Source: Phoronis ovalis (Eukaryota > Phoronida > Phoronidae). Taken from it: 12,912 nucleotides of DNA. Below, piece after piece: positions 1 through 9,382 of the stretch. The translations under genes and the position numbers were made by a program. The stretch spans positions 1 through 12,912 of the forward strand of contig JAOXYB010041749.1 of NCBI GenBank assembly GCA_028565635.1, read 5' to 3'. Within the stretch, counting starts at the first letter, position 1. Each line of letters starts with the position of its first letter. The notes below the pieces were generated by a model. That model saw only the letters and a list, made by a program, of their open reading frames with translations. It was not told the DNA's origin and did not search any database.

Positions 1-2418
1 AAATATGCAACTGTAGTCAATGCATTTATCATAGTTCTTAGTTCTGACAATTCTCATGAAGCGACACCAACATTCGATCCAACTATTTAGCTCTATTGTC
101 AAATCTTAACTCAATAGGGGCTAAGATCCTTTTAAAACAGGTCTTGTTGTTAAAAGCATAATAGACAAATATCACTGCCATCTTCTTAAAGAAATAATAT
201 AAAGAAAACAGCACATCCATTGGACAAATATTGAAATATCCTATAGGCACCATGGTGACACAAAAGGACAGCACAAGCCATACAATCCTGGACATATTTG
301 TAAGGTATTACATAACTCTAGGAGTTACACAATCACTTGAGAATGGCTATGATTTAGGAGACCATAATCCATGGAAATAAGCACAAGTGATGCAAAATAG
401 GCTCATCTGTTAAATTTTGCACTGTATACATTCATACACCTGATCGACACACCTGCAATTTGTCTGGCTTATAAAATACTGTTTGTGGGACTAAAAGGTT
501 TTGTCTGATAATCAAAAGTAAACATATGTTGTGGAAAGACAGTCTTTATCTGGTCTATTTGTTATTAAAAATATCAATTTATTCGCTTAATTAAATACTA
601 CAATAGTATATTTAACCTCTGCAATGTTCACAAAACAACACCAGCATCTCTTAAAACATATTGCAAGCAATTATAATAATTTCCAATATCTCAAGGGTTT
701 TCGTAATTCCTTACTTGGGCTTCTGAGTATTACTGACAAAGAACCAGCATGTCACTTTGTCTTCATTATATCTGTGTGGGAGTTGACAATATGTTAGCAA
801 ATGGCAATGAATTATTATCCAAAGACAGTAGAAAGACTAAGAAGGTACATGGTATGTCCTCAAATCCATTTCTCAGCACAGTAAACAGAAGGTATGTTTC
901 GCCTCAAAACTGTTGCCCTCTACAAGCTAAGTCACTCATTTGAATACAAAGAAAATTTCGTGACAAATGCTAAGCGGAATTCCATGAACTTGACCGGTGT
1001 TTACATAGGTATCACCTCTCTTTTTGAACATACATCATCATCTTCAAATAATGTCTGCTATCTTATCATCTTATGATATCATCTTTATGATTGGTGGTTT
1101 CCTCTGTGAATCAACTATACACAGCATTAATCAGGACAAAAATTATATAGGCACTAAAATATTCAGGTTTATTCTACATCTTCTGTTACACAGTTAAATC
1201 TCTACTTTGTACCAAACTGCACACAAACATTTGTCTAAGTATATATCATGTCAGGCCTCTGGGGATAGTTAAGTATTTAACATACATGTTTTTGGAAGAG
1301 TTGTGGGTTACAAGTATGACCACTTTCATACAGTATACTTTGATTTTGGAGGGTTCCGACAGCTAAAATTCCAGCGCGGATGCTATACATCTACTCTTGT
1401 CAATATAGCAGCCTTAGGTTATAATAACCCTATACCAGCAGCAGCGAATATTATATTAGTAATTCTTATTTAATGAGGATCCCCTTACCTTGACAAGTAA
1501 GATTTAATTGAAAGTTCATCATACATAACAGGAGTAAAAGAACAAGTTACAATAGGAACATGCTGTTTAAATTTGATTTGTCTAACACTGTATTATGTCA
1601 GTAATAAAACAGCTAGTCATATGGTTAAGTTGTAAAATGCGATTTCAGAGCAAGGTAAACTGTATGATATTTACCATGTAACAGGGTTATATCAACAGCC
1701 AAATCATACATATTTTCTTTGATAACAGCACCTTAATGGTTGTTACGCAGATAGCCGTCTTTGTCGCTATTATCCAAAATATACAACATTATGATATGTC
1801 TGCGTCAAAAATGATTACTGACCATATATTTTCTACATATTTATATCCAATATAAACCTATAGAAATGCTTATATAATCAAGTTATTTATACACTGATTG
1901 CATATGTAAGAGAACAGATGGCAGTTTTTGTAAGATCAGTTTGTTATAAGGCCCTGCTTTCACTGATAAAGTAATGAGGTACATAAATGAACATGCATTT
2001 AAATATATCAAGAATGAATATTTCACAGCATTTTCCAAAGCTTTGTACCAGCTAAAAGTAAATTCATTACCAAATACTAAGCATATGTAAGGTGACAATC
2101 TTGCTGTTTTAATAGAGGTGTTAAGCTAAATGGCCAGTGCATGGTCAATTTAATATCCACCCAATGATAAATTTCCAACCTTGCTATAGTAGATATCAAA
2201 AGATAAGCAGTTGTTACATATACATTTATCAGTGCAGTATTGAATGCGAAGTATACATGAACAAATACATAAATCCCAGCTGATAAAGTAACCAGGCTGT
2301 ACAAAATAAGCTAAAACCTAACTTAAAACGGCAGCACTATTCTCCCATTAAAGCATCACTGATCTTTTAAGGTGCCCCCCCGAGAGAACTTATCTATGGC
2401 AACACAAGTGAAATCAGT

Positions 2419-2467
2419 TACGTACATACGTATATGCACACATTCGTACATGTTTGTACATATATAT
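2419..2467. repeat. Alternating purine/pyrimidine low-complexity tract
   Basis: Positions 2419-2443 alternate strictly pyrimidine/purine for 25 nt (TACGTACATACG...), and 2455-2467 alternate for another 13 nt. It lies about 40 nt from a run of seven C at 2375-2381. Such sequence can adopt Z-DNA or slip in replication; no function is implied. Confidence 0.5.
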
Positions 2468-3381
2468 TCAGTTTTATAGCAAGTCAACCATTTGCACCAT
2501 TTCTCTGGACTAGGATGAAGTTAAATTTGGATTATAAAATGCATGAAAAGAATCCAAGGCTAAACTTATAAATACAAAAGCTATTCTATAAATAGGGGCA
2601 CTGACCATTAGCTATATTCCAGCAGATTAATATTTTCAACATTAAGCCATGGCTTTAAGAGGGAAGTAAGAATTCTCCTCAGATTAAGCTAAAACAAATT
2701 TTATTGTGAAGTTTATGTGCCAGAGAACAAATATTGGCTCTGGTGAATATTGGTAATTCACAATGTCAATATCACTCATGGGCTGACTGGCCTATCTGTT
2801 TACTTTCACTACTTTGCCTAGCATAGAGCTAGTATATCTCGACATTACTCTGTGTATTGTGTTAACAGAGTGGCTTTGTTGAGTATCAAGGGAAAACAAA
2901 AGTTGTATGGAATAAATAGAAACTGTATGTGTAGTAATTGACTCAACAAGAGTATGCTTTATGTTTTTAAGGGTTGCTCGTAAATAGTGCTTAACAATAA
3001 CACATTGCCTCTAAAACACTGTTAAAATATTACACATAGGAAGACTAATAATTGATGTTGCAAAAGTATTGGATTTGTGGTTATTTCAAAAGGGAAAGTC
3101 TCTTTTGTAATCGATTGGAAACACAATGGCTTGTAACTGCATGTAAACAGGACGAACAACAGCACTGAATACAGCCTTGTACAAGGGTACCATTACTAGC
3201 AAAACAACTCGCTTGTTATGAGTAAGAGGCGAAATATGAGTACGCAAGATTGAATTATTATATGGGTCCAATTCACTAATTCAATGGTTTTTTTATATCT
3301 GCTGTTAATTTAGGCCAAACGACAACCAATAAAGAATGCTAGAGGCTAATGTGATTTTGAATAGGAATGATTTAAATATAA

Positions 3382-3410
3382 AAACAGTGTTGATTTAATC
3401 AAAACTGTTT
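3382..3410. repeat. Near-perfect 29-nt inverted repeat
   Basis: AAACAGT (3382-3388) pairs with ACTGTTT (3404-3410), then one mismatch, then TTGAT (3390-3394) with ATCAA (3398-3402) around a 3-nt centre. Twelve of thirteen arm positions pair. Confidence 0.6.
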
Positions 3411-3527
3411 CTTTTTAATCAGATTTTATGGGAATTTAAATAAGAACCATAATAAATCCATGGATTAACAAACCTGATGTGACCCTTAACAAGTTATAAT
3501 AAGGGGATCACAATGTATTTTATCCTT

Positions 3528-3569
3528 GGGGTCATTATAGCATAAACCCGGAGGTTGGAAATGATCCCC
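3528..3569. repeat. Imperfect inverted repeat GGGGTCATT / AATGATCCCC
   Basis: GGGGTCATT (3528-3536) is the reverse complement of AATGATCCCC (3560-3569) apart from one extra base, with 23 nt between the arms. A looser pairing of TGACCCTTA and TAAGGGGATCA lies just upstream, around 3480-3510. Together they could be a decayed mobile-element end, but no element was identified. Confidence 0.4.
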
Positions 3570-3639
3570 ACATAAAAAGCATTGCTGCTTCATCAGTATG
3601 CAAACATACTATCATGAGAGACAGACCAGTTGAGTGAAA

Positions 3640-4107
3640 ATAATTTCACCATTGCTGTGTCAGTGTGAGTTGCAGTAAGCATAACTTCACCTGCATGATC
3701 AACATGGCACACAAGGGGTTACTGATAGTTATTAAAACCCTTAATGGCAAACAGCACAAGAACCTGGTGTTCAGGAACCAAAGTTCTGTCACAAGTGACA
3801 AGTTTCCCAGACGCCTGTTTCTAATCAAGTTTTTAAGTGCAATAATAGGCAGCACAGTTGTTGATTGAAAATTGTGTTGGTTTGTACATGGCACACCATA
3901 GGGTCTGACCTTCTACCAATAAAAAGTGCTTCTGTGCTTATTTTTCCAACTCTTAAATTGGCCTGTTTTCTACTTCAACAACCAGACATGGTTACTGCAA
4001 AGAAACAAATCCCATTGGAACAGGAAAATGGGTACATCCCAAATGACATGGGTGACCAATTCTCGAGCCTTATTCAAAATAGTACATTTACTGCCTTGAG
4101 TAAGTAA
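3640..4107. other. GC-richer, open-frame-dense island, unrecognised
   Basis: By hand count, 60-nt blocks from 3661 to 3840 are about 40-47% G+C, against about 27% at 4141-4200. Open frames of 67-82 codons overlap on both strands. On the plus strand one frame contains an exon-like segment: acceptor-like ttctacttcaacaaccag before 3986 and a strong donor gtaagt at 4100. None of the translations resembles a protein family I know. It may be an exon of a gene nested in the Musashi-like intron, an old transposon fragment, or chance. Confidence 0.3.
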
Positions 4108-5936
4108 CATCTGTCCATCAAAAAAAGTCAATACTGGAAAACACAGAAATCTATATTAAATTATAGATCGATAAGGAAAATTCATTCATCACCTAGATAC
4201 GATTATGGTATTTGAATAATAGAGTAACAAAACAGCTGACAGTCAAGGATAGAAATTCATTAAAACCTCAAAGTTAAATAACTGCAATTAACTAGCTTTA
4301 ATTTAATTACAAATTGTCCAATAAGCCACAATGTGTGCAAGTTACATGACATGAAATGAATAGCTCAATTTCCAAGATTTCCAATTAGAATAGCGTTGGA
4401 TAGAAACAAAAGATTCTAAAACTGAATCACTATAGTCTCTGAGAATGCGAGCATATTTTAATAGCTTGTGAAAGAAACAAAAGGATTATGAAATTCAAGT
4501 AGCAATACAGCAAATGCCCATAGCAACTTGACAATATGTGAACTAGCAACTACGTATTTAAATTTAGCACTAGTTCAAAACTGATTTTTCATTCAGTTCT
4601 ATATTACACACAACTGTCCCCTGAGAGTGCACACATCTTTAACCAATTACGCCTTTATTTTTTTATTCCATAAACTGCAAGATAATTGGATTTCCTCAAT
4701 TTTGAGCCTTAAATCAGTTCTGCTTAAATCGTGGATTTTATATAATATCCAAGATCAAAATTTTAAACAAAACTCCTAATTTTAATAGCATTTCATTGGC
4801 AGAACAAATAACTGTAAGCATTTGAGGTGGAAGAAATCCTTTTACTACTGAAATTTAGAACAAAAGTCCCCCTTCAGATAACCCTGGATTCCCTTCCGGC
4901 ATTGTAGAATTTAACTAATTATTACTTCAGAGTCCAATTTCAAAGGAATGATAGTTACAATTTAGAAGATTCATTCCTGAAATCCGCCACATAGCATTAA
5001 GTAATTTTTTCTTCTTAGAACCTTAATTGGAACAAGAAGAACCATCCAGCTGTCTCTCCCTGTATTGCATCACCATAAATCAATTTTAGAATTTAACAAC
5101 AGTCTTGTTAAACATCTGAAACGTTACCTAATTCTACTTCTTATATACACTGCAAGATAATGAGGTACTTTGATTGAAATTGTATAATGCCAATTGAGTT
5201 TTCTGAGGGAGTAAACAGATATTTTTACAGAATAACTAGTCTTCACATACTGCAAGTGCTTAAACAGGACTAAATTTATTCCTCGACAAAAAGTACATGT
5301 AACTGATTTTGACTGTTGTAACAAGAATCAGGTTCTTAAATTTACAAGTGTTATGATTACCGCAGTTTTTTTTAAACCCTAAAGCAACTTACTGTTTATA
5401 ATTGCCCACATTAAATTAATGATTACAAGACTATGGCACTATTGTTTGTGTATTTCAAGAGGCAGCAAAAATAAATAATCTTTAACATCCTGTTTCCAGG
5501 CTGATTTAAAATAATCTATGTCCCTAGAACATGCCTAAGGAATATGTTTATATCACATCTGGAATCACATTGCAGCAATGAGAAATCTGATCTGGTCTAT
5601 AAACTGGAATATTTATTAATTGGGAACTGATGCACATTTGATATGTGGAAATTCCAACACAACTGTTCAAATTAACTGTATAAAGACAGGAAATGTGCTA
5701 GCCACAAATTATACTCCACAAGCAGTCTACTCCACTGAAGTCAACTTAGCCATTAATAAATCCTAAATTATATTACAGGCTGTAATTTTAGTACTTTCTG
5801 TAACTGTGATATGTCACTATAAAATGTTCTGCCCTGACCTCCACTTCATCTAGCCAACCATTCATTTTTCAACCACAGATTAGTGTTACATCATATTTGC
5901 GAAAATAATAATAATTTGCATTTCACTTCAACATAC

Positions 5937-5978
5937 CTTTGGTGTAGCCTTTTTAGGGACTGCTCGTTTAGGATCCAC
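5937..5978 (-). CDS. msi: Exon 5 (42 nt): end of RRM1 and start of inter-RRM linker
   Basis: This exon encodes 14 codons, [14 protein letters not shown], phase 0 at both ends, flanked by acceptor aacttttgcag and donor gtatgt. DPK is the conserved end of RRM1 in Musashi and hnRNP proteins, and the basic KKATPK begins the linker. Vertebrate Musashi has IDPKVAFPRRAQPK here, so length and frame match but several positions differ. Being in frame and a multiple of three, this exon could be skipped without a frameshift. Confidence 0.8.
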
Positions 5979-8900
5979 CTGCAAAAGTTAAATTTTGACT
6001 ATTAGAACCATTCTATTTTTAAGGCCATTAAAATGTAGTACTAGGGAAAACAATTCATGCAATCAGAGCCATTGATAATCATGTTAGGCAAATCGAATAA
6101 AACTTCGGATCCTGGCCAAATTGAATTACTGGACAAATCTATACTTTGGCAAATAAACTACGTAGACATTTTTCTGATAAAACGTCAGTGAAAATTTTGA
6201 AATTTTCAGTATTAGAAATGCACAGGCCATCAGACTATAGCTAAAATTGCTATTAAAATGGTAAAAATTCGGTCATTAACAGTTCAATACGAAATTAGAT
6301 CACTGATACTTTATTTTGATAACAATACCTCATTTTACAACAGCTTGCATTACACTAACACCAACTCATTGTTCAGTTGATTTATTTAAATTCAACAGTG
6401 GATAATAACAGAACAAGGATGGTATTATTTCAGTATTGAAACTCTTCTCTTTTTCTAACAACAGATGGGTGTTTTTTCACATCTCCAGTTTCTCCATACA
6501 GATGTCAGCTTTTTATAATTGCCTAACAGTGGGTAGAAACTGACTTTTCCGCGCGATTTCACAAATCCAATCATTTGAAATCTAGTGATTTTTCTATCAG
6601 TTGAATGTACTAATAACAGTCTGATAGTTAAGAATATCAACTACCTTACAACTCATGCATGGCTAATAGCAAAGACAGTATTCTACAATCAGCCAAACTA
6701 TTTACAAGCAGCAGAGAATGGCTAGTATGAATACTTAAGAGATTTTCCAATTACTGTTTAATACTCAGTACACTTAGCACCAAGCAATACTACAAAATCA
6801 AAGCTTGAAAATTGGATTTAGATTAGATTCTGAGGAATCTTTCTCTCCTCGACTTTGTTTACTTTTGTTAAAAATTTTACCCTTTGGAGAGATAAAGATA
6901 TGTAGATAGCTTAAAAGAATTTCCAGTTTCCCCAATTTAATTTTCAGATTAGCTGACTTTAATTTAAGCCTGCATAACATGTTTTCAAAATTCTTTTAAC
7001 CTCAAACCATATCACATTTCAACCTGTTAAAATGGTTAATTATAATCTTTAAATACTACCCTAACACTAGCAGTGTTCTACCCAACAAATTGTTTGCATA
7101 TAAAACACTTCCTCAAATATGCATAAAATGCTCAAAATTTATGCACATTCTCTCCAGAAAATGCAGAAATAAATTCCAGGCAATCTGGACAAAGTAGTGA
7201 GCAAAACATTTCGTTAGATAGACAGGCTACTTTAGTTGAATTTTTCTACAACTCTAAAGGGAAGGATGTGTCAATTTTCAAGCCTTGTTTTTTAAAAATG
7301 TATTAGCAGTGTCAAACCGATGAGTACCTTTTTATCATCTAGTTGGTGAGGTCCACTACCAAGTACTTTGTCTACACTAGATGGGTCTTTGAACGTTACG
7401 AATCCAAACCCCCTGAAATAACACAATCAGATATCGTTTAACCCTCTAGAATCCAAATCAGTCCATTTAAAAGTTTGCGTGTTTTGCTTCGAGTTCAGGC
7501 CACATACCTTTTTTTGGGAGGATTTTTTATGACAAGTTAGTATAAAACCATAAAATATTTTCTTTGCAGGAAACAGCTGTTTATTTTCGAATATTTTATT
7601 CACATATAAAAATCTGGTCCATGCTGTTTTGATATTGAAATTTTACACGCTTAAACAAACTAGAGGATAACAAAACATACATGCACAACATGGCAAGGGC
7701 CCAGAGCCCTTGCATGTGTACACATGTAAAATTGGACTGTGATTCTAAAGGATTACGAAAGCAAGCAGGTCACTACAGAATTCTTCATTACTTTAATATG
7801 CATTCCTGAACAAGTGAACTGGTATAATTCCACAGAGAAACAAGGATTAAATTTATCTTATGTAACTCCAGATATAGTTCATCCTTTACAGTCAGGAATA
7901 TGACAAAATAATGAAGAGTAATGGGGCTTCCACAGGCTTAGATCCACATGAGCATCCTCTTTATTAAACAGCTGTTTTTTTTACAAAATGAAAAATTTTA
8001 CTCTCGATTTATTTTTAAGACTTGGAATTAATCTCTGGATCTAACCCTGTCTTTGCATAGCTGTGAAAACACCATTTAAGTAGATGATATTAGTTAAGAG
8101 TTTTGTTTGAGCATGGCTGCTAAATGCCACAGAATATACCATTAGTGAGAATAAATTAACAAAATTTCATGGGGAATTTGTAATAGAAATGAAACTTAAT
8201 GAATTTGAAATAACCTGCAGCATAAAATTGCTACAATTAATTCATAACATGTGTTATACGGAATATTAAAACTGTTTAGGATTTTATTGTATTTTGCATA
8301 AATTGAACTTTACTAGTTACAAAATGGCATTTTCACTCAGCTAAGCTATTTGCTATCTAAATCTTTCGAGCATTATATTGTAGAGTAAACTAGAAAATTA
8401 TATGAAAAGAGCCAGGCACAACAATATGGTCAGAAGCCTCCTGCACAGTTAAAAATCTAGGGCCTTTAAATTACAACATTACAATTATGATACTGCTAAG
8501 ACAGGGCTAAAAAGAGAAAATTCCAAGCCTCTACAAATGTACAAAAGCTGAGCTACGATATAAATACGTATACTGGTACTCTACAACTAAGTGAACTGAC
8601 AACCCCTGCGTAAGAGGGAATTTCTAGTAGATTGCACCGCACTTTTTTAACTAAGATTTTCATTCATTTTTCCTACCTTGAACGTTTAGTTACGGGGTCT
8701 CTCATAACCATCGATTCTGCTATTTCTCCAAATTTTCCAAAATAGTCCGCAAGATTTTCTGCAAGAGACAGTAGTGCAACATGTAAGACGTTGTTTGTCA
8801 ATGAATCGATGACTCCATCTTGGTTTTTAAGAATCCTTGATACAGACCAGTGTTGCTAAATAATTTAAAATAAACTCGCCGGGAAACAGGTACTCGTTTG

Positions 8901-9196
8901 TTGATACTAAATGCATCCATAAAATACCTACCGTTTGTTGTTTGCCAACTTAATCCACCGATAAACATTTTTCTGTAAAATAAAAACAAATAATAGTGAG
9001 TATAACTTTGAAAGTCGGATCTATAAAGACTATATGGGTCACAACGCTTCGAAGACTTCAAACAAAAGCCGTCACTTAGAGCACTAGTATACTCACTGAT
9101 CTAACGGATTCTCGATGCCTTTACTTACCCCGGATCATTTGAAGACATTTCTCCATTACTGACAGAGTTTTGGTGTGTCTGGGAATCCATTTTCAT
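5937..9196 (-). CDS. msi: Musashi-like tandem-RRM RNA-binding protein, 5' part in five exons (partial)
   Basis: Joining 9196-9129, 8972-8932, 8758-8677, 7412-7328 and 5978-5937 on the minus strand gives 318 nt, exactly 106 codons with no stop. Residues 1-23 are a Ser/Asn/Gln-rich tail. RRM1 covers about 24-100, with RNP2 as MFIGGL (25-30), the Musashi-typical SWQTT (31-35), and RNP1 as RGFGFVTF (64-71), holding the two stacking Phe positions. [11 protein letters not shown] precedes RNP1 and a SVDKVL helix follows it; residues 93-106 begin the linker to RRM2. Musashi proteins bind UAG-containing motifs in mRNA 3' UTRs and control translation, notably in neural and stem cells; that role here is inferred from family. 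Every intron is GT-AG. RRM2 and the C-terminal region lie outside the window, to the left. hnRNP D/AB and DAZAP1 proteins have related RRMs and are the main alternatives, because the linker carries an hnRNP-like DPKRA. Confidence 0.82.
5979..7327 (-). other. Intron 4 (1349 nt, phase 0)
   Basis: GT-AG intron (donor gtactc, acceptor taacttttgcag). It is A+T-rich; the open frames near 6455-6640 and 6798-6980 show no protein resemblance and look like chance. No repeat or RNA gene was recognised here. Confidence 0.72.
7328..7412 (-). CDS. msi: Exon 4 (85 nt): RNP1, RRM1 helix 2 and strand 4
   Basis: This exon completes RNP1 and encodes [20 protein letters not shown] then PHQLDDKK. Phe66 and Phe68 are the aromatic RNA-contacting positions expected in RNP1, and [10 protein letters not shown] is helix alpha2. 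It begins after gtgttatttcag with one base that completes an Arg codon, and ends in phase 0 at gtactc, a weaker donor than the others. Confidence 0.88.
7413..8676 (-). other. Intron 3 (1264 nt, phase 2)
   Basis: GT-AG intron (donor gtagga, acceptor gtgttatttcag), A+T-rich, with no coding signal seen on either strand. It holds a GC-rich hairpin at 7688-7717 and two copies of a 12-bp palindrome at 7571-7582 and 7966-7977. Confidence 0.75.
7688..7717. repeat. Intronic GC-rich hairpin
   Basis: GCAAGGGC (7693-7700) pairs perfectly with GCCCTTGC (7706-7713) around the 5-nt loop CCAGA. After a single unpaired G at 7692 the stem continues as ACAT (7688-7691) with ATGT (7714-7717), giving 12 paired bases. 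It stands out from its A+T-rich intron, but the stem is too short for a typical microRNA precursor. Confidence 0.6.
8677..8758 (-). CDS. msi: Exon 3 (82 nt): RRM1 helix 1 to loop before RNP1
   Basis: This exon encodes [20 protein letters not shown] followed by DPVTKRSR, with both end codons split. It covers RRM helix alpha1 ([11 protein letters not shown]), strand beta2 (IAESMVM) and the basic beta2-beta3 loop (DPVTKRSR). The arginine that opens RNP1 is split across the exon 3/4 junction (AG|G). The acceptor is ctgtctcttgcag and the donor gtagga. Confidence 0.88.
8759..8931 (-). other. Intron 2 (173 nt, phase 1)
   Basis: GT-AG intron with donor gtaggt and acceptor ctgtctcttgcag. Read through in the exon 2 frame it stays open to a TGA near 8798, which makes the region look like a longer single ORF. 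The sharp return of RRM homology at 8758 shows that it is intronic. Confidence 0.8.
8932..8972 (-). CDS. msi: Exon 2 (41 nt): start of RRM1, RNP2 motif
   Basis: This very short exon encodes [13 protein letters not shown] with split codons at both ends. It contains the whole RNP2 strand (MFIGGL) and the diagnostic SWQTT turn. It enters in phase 2 and leaves in phase 1, so skipping it would shift the frame. The acceptor is tttattttacag and the donor gtaggt. Confidence 0.88.
8973..9128 (-). other. Intron 1 (156 nt, phase 2)
   Basis: GT-AG intron with donor gtaagt and acceptor tttattttacag. Retention would meet a stop at once (GGG TAA), so an unspliced message would end before RRM1. Confidence 0.8.
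9129..9196 (-). CDS. msi: Exon 1 (coding part): N-terminal tail
   Basis: This exon encodes residues 1-22 and the first two bases of codon 23, beginning [20 protein letters not shown]. The start chosen is the ATG at 9196-9194, the first in frame after an upstream in-frame TAG six codons away. A second ATG at 9190-9188 has the better context (A at -3, G at +4) and may be the true start, removing two residues. The exon ends in a strong donor, gtaagt. The 5' UTR may be contiguous with this exon or spliced further upstream; neither can be seen directly. Confidence 0.8.
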
Positions 9197-9249
9197 TATT
9201 TCTATGCTTCTCTACTACTACAAACTATCTGTATAACTGATCGCAAACA

Positions 9250-9255
9250 CGTGGA
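9250..9255. promoter_or_regulatory. CACGTG E-box
   Basis: Palindromic E-box of the Myc/Max/USF type, about 55 nt upstream of the first ATG and possibly inside the 5' UTR. Confidence 0.3.
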
Positions 9256-9304
9256 GTCTATAAATGCAGCTTCTCTTTTACCATCATGGGTGGGCATTCA
9301 AGAT

Positions 9305-9318
9305 TTCAAAGGCGCGAA
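9305..9318 (-). promoter_or_regulatory. E2F-like site abutting a CHR-like hexamer
   Basis: On the minus strand TTCGCGCC (9318-9311) is followed immediately by TTTGAA (9310-9305). TTCGCGCC resembles an E2F site and TTTGAA is the cell-cycle-gene homology region core. Classical CDE/CHR pairs have about four bases between them, so the direct abutment is atypical. Confidence 0.35.
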
Positions 9319-9321
9319 CGG

Positions 9322-9328
9322 CTTTGAT
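9322..9328 (+). promoter_or_regulatory. TCF/LEF-like motif CTTTGAT
   Basis: Exact match to the core TCF/LEF consensus within the CpG-rich upstream block. A 7-mer arises often by chance. Confidence 0.25.
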
Positions 9329-9350
9329 TGACAAACCGATTCGTTTTATT

Positions 9351-9355
9351 ATTGG
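9351..9355 (-). promoter_or_regulatory. Inverted CCAAT box
   Basis: ATTGG on the plus strand gives ATCCAATAA on the minus strand, an NF-Y-type core, about 155 nt upstream of the start codon. Confidence 0.4.
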
Positions 9356-9382
9356 ATGATCCATGTTGCTGCTGGCCACAGT

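Larger units (their letters stand above)
1..5936 (-). other. Probable intron 5 (left part), no recognised exon
   Basis: Starts with donor gtatgt at 5936-5931. The next Musashi exon should encode the start of RRM2 (expected K-[IV]-F-[VI]-G-G), but no matching minus-strand stretch was found, nor any RGFGFV-like sequence. The region is therefore read as a long intron running off the left edge. It is A+T-rich and has many short chance open frames. Notable items are an alternating purine/pyrimidine tract (2419-2467), inverted repeats at 3382-3410 and 3528-3569, and a GC-richer island at about 3640-4107. A very short or strongly diverged exon could have been missed. Confidence 0.55.

Noticed and set aside
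749-1076. Two overlapping plus-strand frames of 60-64 codons with donor-like sites (gtatgt near 892)
   Set aside because: Composition is as in the flanks, there is no convincing acceptor and no protein resemblance.
2847-2871. Inverted repeat ACTCTGT / ACAGAGT with an 11-nt spacer
   Set aside because: Seven base pairs is within chance expectation for a window of this size.
1883-3271. Several minus-strand frames of 61-75 codons that could have been RRM2 exons
   Set aside because: None contains the expected RRM2 RNP2 or RNP1 pattern; they look like random A+T-rich frames within the long intron.
1-5936. Search for the next Musashi exon (MVTRTKK..FVGG or RGFGFV on the minus strand)
   Set aside because: No compatible stretch was found by eye, so RRM2 is taken to lie beyond the left edge. 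A profile search would be decisive.
8798-9061. An 87-codon minus-strand open frame containing [13 protein letters not shown]
   Set aside because: Only 8932-8972 matches Musashi. The rest is introns 1 and 2 read through, with clear splice sites at both ends of exon 2 and homology resuming at 8758 in exon 3.
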